Positions 36,456 to 46,891 of a stretch of 64,000 nucleotides of DNA are shown here, in pieces; positions within the stretch are counted from its first letter, which is position 1, and every line of letters begins with the position of its first letter. The translations under genes were made by a program, and so were the position numbers. The stretch is from CAMCXE01 sp046347475 (GTDB lineage Bacteria; Pseudomonadota; Gammaproteobacteria; Pseudomonadales; Cellvibrionaceae), in the NCBI GenBank assembly GCA_046347475.1, contig JAXMGD010000002.1:674121-738120 (forward strand), read 5' to 3'. Under the pieces are notes generated by a model, which saw only the letters and a list, made by a program, of their open reading frames with translations, made no database searches and was not told the origin of the DNA.

Positions 36456-37878
36456 TGGAACGCTTCGATTCAATCTTAAAGAGGTTTAAAATAGCAATGG
36501 AGACAAAAATTAATATACCCCTGAAACCGTGCTGAAAACCATCTACAATCATTTTTGTAGCGACGTAGAGCACGAATGGATAGGCAGCGAACAGCAGACT
36601 ATTTTTTTGCCTACGATCATACCAGATCGACAATAGAGCAAAAAAAATACCCACGAATAACATTCCGAACGCGATCCCCAGCCATTTAAAAGCCAGGTAT
36701 AACTCACCAATAATAGAGGGGCTAGCAGCCGTATTCCAACCCTTATGCTCTGGCATTAACAATAAATCGATCAACACACCGGAGTTTATGCTGTTCACAC
36801 TGTTCCCAAATAGCGCACGGTCAATGGGTTCAAACCAGGACATAAGCACCATAATCCCCACTCGCCCATCGATATCAGCGTGCTTAATTGCCGCCATAGC
36901 GGTATCGAATTGCTCTATATTGGCGGCAAGTAATTTGGCAAAATACAAAAGAGCATTACCAAAGAAAACCGTTACAAACTCCCCAAGAGAGCCACCCATC
37001 TCACCGCTGCGAACAGCACCAATCATCGAACTTAAAATCATTAGCACAAACAAAAACAATAAAATCACTTTAAATGATATGGACCGTCTGAACCCATCGA
37101 ACAATACCAGCCAGCAAAAAAATGGCGCAACAACCATATCTCTTCCTTGCAAGACACTAAACAACCCAGCAACCATAACCGCCAAAGCCAGGCAAATAAC
37201 TGGAGATCGACTAATATGTTTAACACAAAATATGCAATAACCAGAAATCAGAAGGTGCATACCCCAAAAATATCCCCCATATACACCAACCAGTAGATCT
37301 GCTCGCCCCTGTTTGAAGGCGGTAAAATGTTGGACGCCACCCAATGTGTAGAAAATCATTAGAAAGCATAAAATCCCAAAAGAGAGCAGAGCCAGATAAC
37401 AAAATGATATATATGGTTTCGACCAATCAAATGAATTAACTTTTTGCCCCTTTCCCGAAAATAAACCAAGAGATATAAAGTATCCCGCCAAAAAGAATAG
37501 GTACCCCATTAGCGCCATTTCGGACCCTTTATTCATCAACTCTGGGACCATAGCTTTTATGTAGCGGAAGTTATACCCACCGACGCTTACCAGCCAAAAT
37601 GGCAGCAGAGCGAAACTTGCACAGTACAATACTGTGAAAATTTTGGCCGGGCTTAATACATCAGCACTCTTGTGATACAAACAAAATACCAGTGCCGCCA
37701 TCATCAACAGCAAAGCATTAAGTATGAAGACATATGCAACATCAGCAGAATATATATAGGCATAGGCCATTAATGCCATACCCACCAAAGGCAATTTGAA
37801 CCAGCGCCAATCGGACTGAACACCTAACTCTGCAGAAACTTGAACGGGAACAAACTTTTCAGAATTTGCATTAAACAC
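36448..37878 (-). CDS. Wzy-like oligosaccharide repeat unit polymerase
   Basis: 476 residues with about a dozen hydrophobic segments spread over the whole length and a larger loop near residues 290-360, the layout of O-antigen/capsule polymerases. This family is recognised by topology and context, not by motifs. It would join lipid-linked repeat units on the outer face of the inner membrane. It overlaps the downstream glycosyltransferase by 8 bases and follows the hydrolase-like gene by 17 bases. No other polymerase candidate is in the operon. Confidence 0.75.
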   Translation of the reverse strand: MFNANSEKFVPVQVSAELGVQSDWRWFKLPLVGMALMAYAYIYSADVAYVFILNALLLMMAALVFCLYHKSADVLSPAKIFTVLYCASFALLPFWLVSVGGYNFRYIKAMVPELMNKGSEMALMGYLFFLAGYFISLGLFSGKGQKVNSFDWSKPYISFCYLALLSFGILCFLMIFYTLGGVQHFTAFKQGRADLLVGVYGGYFWGMHLLISGYCIFCVKHISRSPVICLALAVMVAGLFSVLQGRDMVVAPFFCWLVLFDGFRRSISFKVILLFLFVLMILSSMIGAVRSGEMGGSLGEFVTVFFGNALLYFAKLLAANIEQFDTAMAAIKHADIDGRVGIMVLMSWFEPIDRALFGNSVNSINSGVLIDLLLMPEHKGWNTAASPSIIGELYLAFKWLGIAFGMLFVGIFFALLSIWYDRRQKNSLLFAAYPFVLYVATKMIVDGFQHGFRGILIFVSIAILNLFKIESKRSNE

Positions 37879-37895
37879 AACATTGATATCCGCAA

Positions 37896-39197
37896 TTAAT
37901 CTATAAGCCTTTTAAACAAAGTAGACTCGGGAACACCAGCCATCCATGGCGAACCATAAAGGCTTTTTAAACCGAAATTACTCATGCGCTGGTTATCTGC
38001 ATTAAATGCTGATTTTGTCACTGAATTACTTAGTTTCCAGCCAACCATTTTCCCCATATCACCATATACATAACGCCACAATGGAACAGTATCAGCTTTT
38101 TCGGTGTATAGATGCGCCAGACAATAATCCACAGAGTTAAGATAAATCTCTGCACATCCCTCAACCATCACAACACCTTTTACAGCCCTTAAAATCTTTA
38201 GCAGCCCATCCTGCCAAGCATGGGGATCACCCGGTGCATGAGCATGATCTGACGACCAACAAAACTGCGGGCTTGCTGCCGCCAACATGTCTAAGTAAAC
38301 CCCATGTTTAGACACATCAATCCCCTGACAACTGTTCTCACATGCCGTTACGATTAACTCACGCCAAGCATCATTACCGGGGCAGGCATATCGCAAATTA
38401 TTTAATTGCTCTTTGTAATGACTAACACGCCCCGACATATCTTTTAACTGAATTTTATTTGCAAGAATTGAAAACCCTTTGTTGGCACTATCAAATAGCA
38501 AAGAATTTATATAGGGCATAGCTACAGAATTATTACCCTCTATATATTTAATCAGGGACATAAAGCCCGCCTTATCTTTCGAGATATAATCCGGATACAT
38601 TACGTCAAATGGATAGCGTCGCCACTGAGTGAACCAAACAGCTATCCTACCGATTATTTTACTTCTAACCTGCCTAAAATGATCTTTCTCCAACCCAAAA
38701 TCACTCATCGAAGCCACAGAAAAAAAATCGATTTTGTTATTTTTCCTCTTTGGCTCACCCATCCAAAAGTGTCGATTAGCCCAATCGCGATATACCTCTG
38801 CAATTGCATTTATATTCGGCGCGACTTTAAATATGAGCGGCTCCTTTCGAGCACCAAAATACCTCAATGTAAATTTCTTTTGAGGGTATATCGTCCAGTC
38901 TGATATTGCAGCTGTTTCATCATTTGCAATGACGAGAATAGCCTCACGACTATTAGTAAAGGCCACCATCTGCATACAATGCTCTCTAGATGGATAGCGC
39001 CGACTAAGGGGTACGGATAGTTTATTTAACTCTAATAGCTGCCCATGCTCTCGCGGCAAAATGGCATGGGTATATTTAGATATATCAACGTCAAATATAT
39101 TTTCATTAGGCCCGGCATAAGCCGAATTATCGCGAACGCCTCGCGCAAGTATTGATGCCCCAATTATTAATTTTCCAATCTCTCGCCTATGCGCCAT
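37896..39197 (-). CDS. Hydrolase-like protein encoded within the polysaccharide operon
   Basis: 433 residues. The N-terminus MAHRREIGKLIIGASILARG could be a Tat-type signal. The C-terminal half carries patterns also seen in the large protein at 42783-45845: GVYLDMLAAASP with GIYLDTYG, HAHAPGDPHAWQDG with HVMGHGAWWLDGQ, and VEGCAEIYL with SSEYFNEAL. These suggest a shared (beta/alpha)8 hydrolase-like domain of the DUF6259 type. It lies between flippase and polymerase genes (20 and 17 base gaps) and may trim or cleave the polysaccharide. It is much shorter than its relative and lacks the N-terminal beta domains. Confidence 0.6.
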   Translation of the reverse strand: MAHRREIGKLIIGASILARGVRDNSAYAGPNENIFDVDISKYTHAILPREHGQLLELNKLSVPLSRRYPSREHCMQMVAFTNSREAILVIANDETAAISDWTIYPQKKFTLRYFGARKEPLIFKVAPNINAIAEVYRDWANRHFWMGEPKRKNNKIDFFSVASMSDFGLEKDHFRQVRSKIIGRIAVWFTQWRRYPFDVMYPDYISKDKAGFMSLIKYIEGNNSVAMPYINSLLFDSANKGFSILANKIQLKDMSGRVSHYKEQLNNLRYACPGNDAWRELIVTACENSCQGIDVSKHGVYLDMLAAASPQFCWSSDHAHAPGDPHAWQDGLLKILRAVKGVVMVEGCAEIYLNSVDYCLAHLYTEKADTVPLWRYVYGDMGKMVGWKLSNSVTKSAFNADNQRMSNFGLKSLYGSPWMAGVPESTLFKRLID

Positions 39198-39217
39198 ACA
39201 TAATCTTACGCTTTAAT

Positions 39218-40543
39218 TTAATTGGCAAATTTTACAATCAACACGACAAGAACATATACAGCCAGCATAAGAGCAGAACCACTCCCAATAGGCACAAGTA
39301 TATTTCTCCAGGGAATTTTACTAACTTTCAAACACAACATGGTCATTAGAGCGGCATCTAAAATCGACCCCATAACCACACAATAGGCGATACCAAGCAT
39401 ACCATATTCAAATTTCACAGCGATCAACGCAGCCGAACCTAAAAAAAATGCTACGATCCACTGCCGCCATGCGCGATCAAATGTAGTGCCATATGCTCTA
39501 GCCGTAGGGTCAGATATTTTATGGATTAATCGAAAAGGCATTGCCAAAAGTAACACCTCGACAGGCTCTATGGCTCCTGCCCACTGCTTACCCAAAATCA
39601 AAGGGACAAAGTATTTCGCACATAACGATAAGATTAACGCAAATGGAAAACCTAAATAACATACAATCGAATACATCTTTATATAACTATTATTACCACC
39701 AGCATTCTCTCGGTTGTCTTTCGCTGCATATGGAAAGATCAATCGATCAAGGATCTGACCAAGCTGTAGAATAGGCATAGTGGCCAACTGATTGGATCTA
39801 CCATACACACCCATACTCTCAGAGCCTAACCTCTGGGCCACAATAAAAGAATCAATTTGGCTTGCAGAATAACTTGCCAGCCGCGACATGGACTGCCAGA
39901 AGCAGAAATTTAATAAATGATGTATATCCTCATATTTTGGCATTGCGACAGCGGGTGTTCTTATTCCCCACCTAATAATTAAACAGCGTATAAATGACTG
40001 GCTCACATGCCCTATCACGATAGACCAATATGAAAAATTAAGCGCGGCGCACAGCATAGAAATGCCGGCATAACCAACCAAGTAGCTTATAGAATCAGCG
40101 CGACTAATTAATAGATAATTTAGGTTCCGCTGGTGCAATGCATCTTGAACAGAACAAAGACCAAGTGACAAATACAACAAAGAATACACCGGCAAAATAT
40201 GACCGACTTCTTGTATATTTAATAATGTGCTTACAGGCTTAGCAATCAAGATCAGAATAGCTGCCCACAAAATTGCAGAAATCTGAGCAACCCAAACTGC
40301 AGAGCCCAAAAGTAAGTTATCCAGAACCCTCAACTGAACCAAATAGGGCGAAACGCCAAACTCTGCAAATATTTGCAATAGCTGCACAATAATAACAGAA
40401 GCAGAAACCACCCCAAATTCACTGGGCGACAGCAGCCTCGATAGCACTACTATCGTGATCAACTGACTAAATACTTGAACGCCTGTGCCAGCAATGAGCC
40501 TAAATGCATTTTTTTTCAAGCTCAAACACGCCACCACATACAA
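39218..40543 (-). CDS. Wzx-like polysaccharide flippase
   Basis: 441 residues. A TTG start is supported by AAGG seven bases upstream; no in-frame ATG exists near it. About 12-14 membrane segments and the start RLIAGTGVQVFSQLITIVVLSRLLSPSEFGVVS are typical of the MVF/polysaccharide-transporter (Wzx) family. It moves lipid-linked repeat units across the inner membrane. First gene of the four-gene minus-strand operon ending at 35295. The promoter must lie in 40544 onward; no strong candidate was picked out. Confidence 0.88.
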   Translation of the reverse strand: MYVVACLSLKKNAFRLIAGTGVQVFSQLITIVVLSRLLSPSEFGVVSASVIIVQLLQIFAEFGVSPYLVQLRVLDNLLLGSAVWVAQISAILWAAILILIAKPVSTLLNIQEVGHILPVYSLLYLSLGLCSVQDALHQRNLNYLLISRADSISYLVGYAGISMLCAALNFSYWSIVIGHVSQSFIRCLIIRWGIRTPAVAMPKYEDIHHLLNFCFWQSMSRLASYSASQIDSFIVAQRLGSESMGVYGRSNQLATMPILQLGQILDRLIFPYAAKDNRENAGGNNSYIKMYSIVCYLGFPFALILSLCAKYFVPLILGKQWAGAIEPVEVLLLAMPFRLIHKISDPTARAYGTTFDRAWRQWIVAFFLGSAALIAVKFEYGMLGIAYCVVMGSILDAALMTMLCLKVSKIPWRNILVPIGSGSALMLAVYVLVVLIVKFAN

Positions 40544-41430
40544 GCATCTACCTTAATAAGTATTTATACCAACACATAAGCAACCTGAGCATTGTTATAA
40601 CTCATGGCGCCAATGCTAAATACCCATCAAAAAACCCCACCAAAAATTAGCCGAGTCATCTTTTAGGTTGCATGTTTGAAGCGTTGGAGCGTCACCAACA
40701 ACCAAACTCAGAGCATAATCATTAATCACTCTAGCTTGCCTATGATTTGTTACCGCATTGTTACAGGCTTTACACCGCCCGCCCCTTGGGTTGCCATATC
40801 CACCGACATCGAACCACACCCAGTCACCATTCCTTTTTGTCTAGCGCTGGCACAGTGCCAGGTAAATTAATGGGAATTCAGCTAAAGCGCCGTAAAACGG
40901 ATGACAGCATTGAGGATTTGATGCCTTGAGCTGTTGTAGGCTAGATGGGGTTTATTGGTCGCTTACGACTTTCTATCAGTCTCGGCAACCAATTTATTCT
41001 TTTCAAATTGAAGTATTTGTTGTTTAGGCGCCGCACCGCGTAAAACGCCATCGCAGTTTGGCCGGATGGGACCTGTTGGGTGTTTGATTTTTGCCATTGA
41101 TGTAGGGTACGCCTAGCCCATATGATTTCTTCTGGAGAAAAACTTAGAGCACGTCGAATGGGCGACGAGGGCAAGGTGGGACTTGATGATCTCTTACAAA
41201 TATTTTAGAGTTTAAAGCGATTCTATAATCGCCTACTCCGCCAAAATATCTAAGCAGCAACAGAAAACACACAAGGGACGCAGTTTATAACTGCATCGCA
41301 ATGATGAATTACCGATTAATTTAAAATCTTATGAAATTAATGGAACGCCCCCAACGGAAATTTTCGATCAGATGGGGTGCAGGCATAATAATTTAACCAA
41401 AAAACTATATATTTTGCAAGTACAGCTATC
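40544..41430. other. Gene-poor region upstream of the flippase operon
   Basis: Only short frames without ribosome sites or recognisable domains were found here. It should contain the promoter of the minus-strand polysaccharide operon. Confidence 0.4.
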
Positions 41431-42412
41431 TTATCCGGCGAAATAATTTTTAACCCGGTCCCATTGAATAGCAAAAAATGCAAACAATGATGAGAACAAT
41501 AACAAGCCGCTGGCAGACAAAGGATCCGGTATTACCAGGTAAGTTGCGCCAACTTTGTCTTTAGCTACGATCCACCCCTTATCATTGATATGCGAAGCAT
41601 TTACAAATTGGACACCAACACTGAGGTAACTATTCAAATCAAATACTGCATTAAATTCAGATCTCCATATTACTGCGATAGAGCCATTGGGTCTGTTAAC
41701 GCTGCCTACAACGTTACCGGCATTATCTAAATCAACACCAAAAAAAACCTAGCTGAATTCGACCACCATCGATACCGTATAGATAGCTATTCTTCACAGT
41801 CGACTACCAATTTGAAAATAATATTTGACTCTTTTCATTTAAGTAAAACGCCGTATTGCCGCCATTTAATTCCGACGAATAATTCTTTACCAATTTCCCG
41901 GTATGCACGTCCCAAACTCGGCCATCTGCATCAACAGCCAATCCATTATTATTAAATGCGGCAGCGTTTACCTTTCCGTTTGAAAGCTTGATCACAGCGG
42001 CAGATGAATTTGGCAAGTAACCAATTGCGTTACTAAGCACTATTTCACCGTTATCATTTACAAATCCAAATCCATCAGCGTTTATACCACTATACTTCGA
42101 ATGGCTTTTATTTGCAGTGCTATATAATCCTTCTTTGCTCAACACTTCCCCCCGATTATTGATGTCATAGACATCTGTCTTATAGAAAGGTAGCGTCATC
42201 TTGCTGAGATTTCCTGAAGAATCAAAGCTCCAATGAAATAATGAGCCAGCCTGCTCGCCGATAATGTCTCCCTTGTAATTCATATCGATAACTGAGACCA
42301 ATTGCACCAGTAATTCATTCGAATATTACACAGGCGCTGCCTGGGCAGCTCCGTGAACTCAAATACCCGTGATGCCAGACAACAATGAAACTATTGATTT
42401 AAAGTGTTTCAT
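41431..42412 (-). pseudogene. Broken HAF-repeat/PEP-CTERM-like gene
   Basis: An ATG at 42412 has AGGGAA upstream and starts a signal-peptide-like MKHFKSIVSLLSG. Three stops interrupt the same frame: TGA near 42359, TAA near 42326 and TAG at 41804-41806. One frameshift lies in a run of eight T (minus strand, near 41748). After correction the protein continues through GVDLDNAGNVVGSV and HINDKGWIVAKD repeats to a C-terminal IPDPLSASGLLLFSSL plus Arg, a degenerate PEP-CTERM signal. It resembles the intact gene at 33766. One stop of each kind makes recoding unlikely. Confidence 0.8.
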
Positions 42413-42782
42413 CTTGAATTCCCTAAAGTAGCTTAACATTATTTTTTTTGGTTGAACCTTATTTTTCGAAAAACAGATTATCTGTGTAATTAGTTCTTCT
42501 TAATACAAGAGGGCCCCGCATTCTTAAGAATGAATCTGATCAGAATTTTTTGCATAATAACTTCGCGTGAAATTTAATACAAAGACTATTATTCGAAATA
42601 TTCTCTCAAATTTGCCACTAAGATTTCTGAAGTCAGCTGATATAGTCATGGCTTTGCCATGTGCGACAAAGCGTATATCTTTGATTACTTCAAAGTTTCT
42701 GCAGCAAATGGCTTAGGTAAGTGCTACTGATGCCTTATGGATATTAACTCACCAATAGAGTCTCAATTACCATTGTGTCAAT
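42413..42782. other. AT-rich intergenic region
   Basis: This 370-base gap lies between two minus-strand genes. I see no gene; it should hold the former promoter of the pseudogene. Confidence 0.35.
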
Positions 42783-45700
42783 TTAACCCGCCTTCTTAAC
42801 AACTTTAATCTGCTTGGAATCAACAGCAATCAAGAAATTACCAGAGTTATCAGGGAAAATGCTTGAGCAATTCAAACCATTTGCCTCACAGAGAAGTGCT
42901 GCATCCCAGGTGCGTGGTTTTTTGATTGATGCGGTTACCGAACCTCCTTCCTGGGTATTAGTTAGCAGAATAATTTCATCGGAGTTATTTTGATGTTTCC
43001 AACGAGCACCCCGAACAGCTGGAGCCTTACCTGTGCAGCTGTCGCCATACGGATAACTCACATCGGAAGCACACCAACCATTTTTAGGTGTACTGTTACT
43101 ATTGGTGTAACCAGAAAAATCTACAAGATGCGCTATATCTTGGTCGTCCGCTAAATCTAATAACTCTCCGTAGGATAAATAATCGCGCAAGAATATATTA
43201 TTGCGCGCTTGTGCCAGTTTGCGGACATAGGGAACCACTGGGTAGCTTGGATCATTGGGAGGGCATAAATCCAACCCGCACAACTGCACCGGGGTGACAG
43301 GGCCAAGTTGAGCGCCCCATACAAACGAGCGGCCCCAAAGTGCACTTTTCGCCATATCACTTACCGCTTTGCCCTGCCCAGACGTATACATTTGGTAACC
43401 GCTATAAATTGACCAAAGCACAGGGATATCTGAAATGCGTAACGGCTCATAATTTAGAATTATATCGGTGTAGCTCATGAGGGCTTCATTAAAGTATTCG
43501 CTACTGGTTATCCCGCGGGTGCCATTTATTCCGTTAGCAGCCAAAGTATTCAGCATATTTTGGCCAATCAGTTTTTGCCCATCAAGCCACCAAGCACCAT
43601 GGCCCATCACATGGGAATGCTGCGCGTTAAAATCGGGGTTATAACCAATGCCGTAGGTATCCAAATAAATTCCTTTTGCTTGCAGTGCCACCACCTTGTT
43701 TACTGTGGCATTCGCAACACTGCGCACAGCCTGGCTAGATGGGTCCGCCCATATAAGCACCGACTTGGATCCTTTATAACAGGTAGCGTAATAGTCTTCG
43801 TTCGCCTGATTAACTGACTTGGGTTTTGATCGCTTCAGCGCAAGATTTGCCAGTCGGCCAGCGGCAATATTTTCATAGGTAAAATCTTTATTAAACCAAC
43901 CGTCTTGTTCAAAATACTGCTGCCCATAAGGACAATCTGCATAGGTGGGGCTGGTGCGATCATTGATATTAAAGGCATTGGTATTCACGTACGGAATTAC
44001 ACTTGTGCCATCACTTTGAATCTGGGTAATGGAATTTGGAATAAACGGCTTGGTAGTAAATTTTGGCAAATACTTATCCAGCCCAGAGTATTTAGTTGCA
44101 CCATTTTCAGTATATGGCTCGCCATACCACTCATACAGATGCAAGCCAATTGGGACTTGGCCGCCACTCGATGTGGGCCCTATTTCTGCCTTCAAATTAT
44201 TCGGTGCAATTTGCACTGCGTTTGTTAATGAGCCGCTACTATTTAAACCAAAAAATAGCCACCAGAATAATCCGTCAGTGTACTGATCATCAATATCCGT
44301 GCGTTGGGAGGATTTTTTAGCGCTTACACCTGGGGCCTGTAATGCCCAACCTCGGTAATACTTGGCCATTTTTTGCCAGGAGCCGCACATGGGCCTTAGT
44401 ATTACATCATAATTTGGCTGCAGCGAATTGCCGGTTACACCCGTGCCATCTGATGGATAATGATCAAAATAGGTATTGGCTGGGCGGTTAAAAACCGTAT
44501 CGGTGGTTGTATTCATTTTTATAGCACTTACATAAGTCACTTTCATAGGTGCCGAATTACTATCATTTGTACCGACATATAACCCTTTACCATTTTTGAT
44601 ATAACCGACGAATTGAGCACCTCGCCCTGCGTTAGCACGTATAGTTGTGTCAATTTGCGATGCAGCCGACCCTTTAAATAAGGTTCCTTGGTTATTTTGA
44701 TTGTCGGTAAGGCCATTAGGCGCAACAAAATCGACGAACGTTGAATCCTCTGTTAATCGGCTCATGCCAAGCCCAACTAATTTGGGAAACGCTGCGCAGA
44801 GAAAACCTCCTTGGGTGGTAGCGCCGTTAACGCTAAAGCGCCCTTTTAAGCCTGACTGATCGCTGCGTTTTTCCAAGTTCCAGGCCACGGACACACTCGC
44901 GCCCGGTGTAAGATTGGAAAGCCCCGTCCAGGTGAATTTGAGCGTACCCGACGGATCAAGCACTACGTTAGGCAGGGACTGGGTGGCATCAATGCTGGTG
45001 GCGCCAACCATTCCGTCACAATTAGCGTCGTGATCGTATTGGTTAGAATTACCCATCATTAATTTCCAGCTCCATCCTGCATCGTACATATTATTTGCAC
45101 CACCGGGGTTCTGTGGATTGCGAATAATATTCGGCTGGCTGTTGTTAGATGCGTACGTAAAAAATTCCTCTCCCAGCGCTTTATGGGTTAAACCAATCGG
45201 ATTCCCGTAGCGGTTAAATACAGCTATATATTTATTATCGGCGTATACATAAACTGTATTACCAGCAATTGCTGTTTGCTTGTATGCTGCATTTCCATTA
45301 ATTACAGCTGGAATATCGCTTTTACTCAGCCCCACTTGTGGATTGTTAAAAATTCGCTTATTAAAACTTGACAACCATTTATCAATAGGACTGATTGTTT
45401 CGTCGATCTGACAGGATGCGGCGGGAATTATTACCGGCGTGCCTGCGGCCACCTGCGATACTTGATAGACATATTCCACTGGGTCGGTTTCATCCATGCG
45501 GATGGATTTGTCGGTATAAGTCAGCACACCATTAACTTTCACCAATGTGTACTGAGAAGTATCGGCACCCACTGTTACCCAGCGAGTACAGCTTGTGGAA
45601 TAGGTCGCGCTGTTATAAATCGGCGGGCTGGAATCACCGGGGCATAGGGTCTGATTACCTGCTGTAACCCTCTGTACATAATATGATTGAACGGCGCTAT

Positions 45701-45845
45701 CTGATTCTTGGAATCTAATACGTGGATAGCCTTTATTCTCGTCAGGTGACAAAGAAAAGCTGCCTGCCGGGTCAATTGCAGCGATTGATTCACCGCTAAA
45801 GAACAAAATTACCGCAGCGAAACAACCGGTGAATTTAAAATTCAT
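42783..45845 (-). CDS. Large secreted hydrolase-like protein (DUF6259-like barrel)
   Basis: 1,020 residues from the ATG at 45845, chosen because AAAGGGG lies six bases before it; an ATG two codons earlier has no room for a ribosome site. Signal peptide ends near GESIAA. The N-terminal region is fibronectin-like (SYYVQRVTAGNQTLCPGD). A long beta-rich domain follows to about residue 500. A barrel-like domain follows (KYYRGWALQAPG, KGIYLDTYGIGY, HSHVMGHGAWWLDGQK, ITSSEYFNEALMSY). The C-terminus is a small beta domain. Extracellular polysaccharide cleavage is inferred; catalytic residues are not certain. The protein at 37896 shares the barrel patterns. Confidence 0.7.
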   Translation of the reverse strand: MNFKFTGCFAAVILFFSGESIAAIDPAGSFSLSPDENKGYPRIRFQESDSAVQSYYVQRVTAGNQTLCPGDSSPPIYNSATYSTSCTRWVTVGADTSQYTLVKVNGVLTYTDKSIRMDETDPVEYVYQVSQVAAGTPVIIPAASCQIDETISPIDKWLSSFNKRIFNNPQVGLSKSDIPAVINGNAAYKQTAIAGNTVYVYADNKYIAVFNRYGNPIGLTHKALGEEFFTYASNNSQPNIIRNPQNPGGANNMYDAGWSWKLMMGNSNQYDHDANCDGMVGATSIDATQSLPNVVLDPSGTLKFTWTGLSNLTPGASVSVAWNLEKRSDQSGLKGRFSVNGATTQGGFLCAAFPKLVGLGMSRLTEDSTFVDFVAPNGLTDNQNNQGTLFKGSAASQIDTTIRANAGRGAQFVGYIKNGKGLYVGTNDSNSAPMKVTYVSAIKMNTTTDTVFNRPANTYFDHYPSDGTGVTGNSLQPNYDVILRPMCGSWQKMAKYYRGWALQAPGVSAKKSSQRTDIDDQYTDGLFWWLFFGLNSSGSLTNAVQIAPNNLKAEIGPTSSGGQVPIGLHLYEWYGEPYTENGATKYSGLDKYLPKFTTKPFIPNSITQIQSDGTSVIPYVNTNAFNINDRTSPTYADCPYGQQYFEQDGWFNKDFTYENIAAGRLANLALKRSKPKSVNQANEDYYATCYKGSKSVLIWADPSSQAVRSVANATVNKVVALQAKGIYLDTYGIGYNPDFNAQHSHVMGHGAWWLDGQKLIGQNMLNTLAANGINGTRGITSSEYFNEALMSYTDIILNYEPLRISDIPVLWSIYSGYQMYTSGQGKAVSDMAKSALWGRSFVWGAQLGPVTPVQLCGLDLCPPNDPSYPVVPYVRKLAQARNNIFLRDYLSYGELLDLADDQDIAHLVDFSGYTNSNSTPKNGWCASDVSYPYGDSCTGKAPAVRGARWKHQNNSDEIILLTNTQEGGSVTASIKKPRTWDAALLCEANGLNCSSIFPDNSGNFLIAVDSKQIKVVKKAG

Positions 45846-46159
45846 AAGCATCCCCTTTATTCGATACCTGAAACCATTACCCTAGCGAATCACTATCTCA
45901 CTGTTTTGAACGCTACATTTGTTTCGTTAAATTTATATTACACACTAAATAGATTCATATTAAATTTTAGCAACCAATTAAGGACCAATAGCGCCTAGAA
46001 AACAACAATGGAGACTGCATAATAGTTGCTGCCCCCACAATATTTACAATCAAGCCTCAACGCTGAACATAGATCTCGGGCTCTCGCTCAAATATCCGTG
46101 ATGTACTATTTATTCATATCGCATAAATCCATCTTTAAGCTTTGGCATTGACGCCACCT

Positions 46160-46212
46160 TCCACGCGAAACACCTAGCGATCCTCCCGAAACTTGAATAT
46201 TAAGGTGCACCA
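46160..46212. repeat. Decayed single-arm copy of the 1061-1210 palindrome
   Basis: CCACGCGAAACACC...GCGATC...CCGAAACTTGAAT aligns with the right arm at 1156-1200 with many changes. It lies in the 1 kb gap between two divergent genes; the rest of 45846-46485 has no gene I can support. Confidence 0.35.
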
Positions 46213-46485
46213 CCTGTAACGACATTTAATAATTACTTCATTTTTTTGTCACACAAGCCACAAATTTATCGCCAATTTTTCCAAAAACCTTCACAGCCCT
46301 GCCATATCCTGCTGCCCTACTCAATACTGAACAAAATCCATCCGCCATAATGAAGTGTTTCCAAGTTGTTTGCGCGGGCTAGGCTGATTTAACGGCATTA
46401 ATAAAAGCCATATTATATAGAGGGGATGAATAACCAGCTTGCAATACCCGTATATCCATCTCGTTAAGGTTACTAGCGGTACGGA

Positions 46486-46588
46486 AGCAATGAATACACA
46501 TCATTTCAGACTGTCAAAATGAGGGATCTTTTTAACGAGCCTAAAAGTATTAATCACGACGTGGCTGAAATGATGTGTATTCATTGCT
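46486..46588 (+). repeat. Inverted-repeat element, copy 5 of 5
   Basis: The outer arms AGCAATGAATACACATCATT and ATTCATTGCT remain fully paired (C-G where copies 3 and 4 have T-G). The interior has decayed: CTGTCAAAATGAGG, TTTTTAACG and CACGACGTGG. It lies 300 bases upstream of the beta-helix gene, 36 kb away from the other copies. Confidence 0.75.
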
Positions 46589-46891
46589 GGTGTCCAGGCA
46601 GTAATAATGGCCCCAAAAGAGCATCCAACTGCTCAATACCCCTATCTTTTTTTAAAATACAGCCCCAGCTATATAAGTTAGAAAAATCCCAACTCCTCAC
46701 ACTGAAAAATCATTCACCATTAATCCAAACGACACTTCATAACACCACATTTACTTCGATTGAAAACCAATATTGCCTCGCGGCAGTTAAAAAATCATCA
46801 CCGTAATGAAAACGCAATGATCGGGCGGTATACCATTTAGCTGCAGCATTATTTTCACTATCCTTTCTTAAATATTAATCAGGATGATTCT

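Noticed and set aside
40941..41174. Frame beginning MPSSPIRRALSFSPEEIIWARR
   Set aside because: The start looks protein-like, but there is no ribosome site and the rest matches nothing I know; possibly a remnant, not supportable as a gene.
41431..42412. Programmed recoding (stop read-through or slippage) in the broken HAF-repeat gene
   Set aside because: Three different stop codons plus a frameshift in one gene are best explained by decay.
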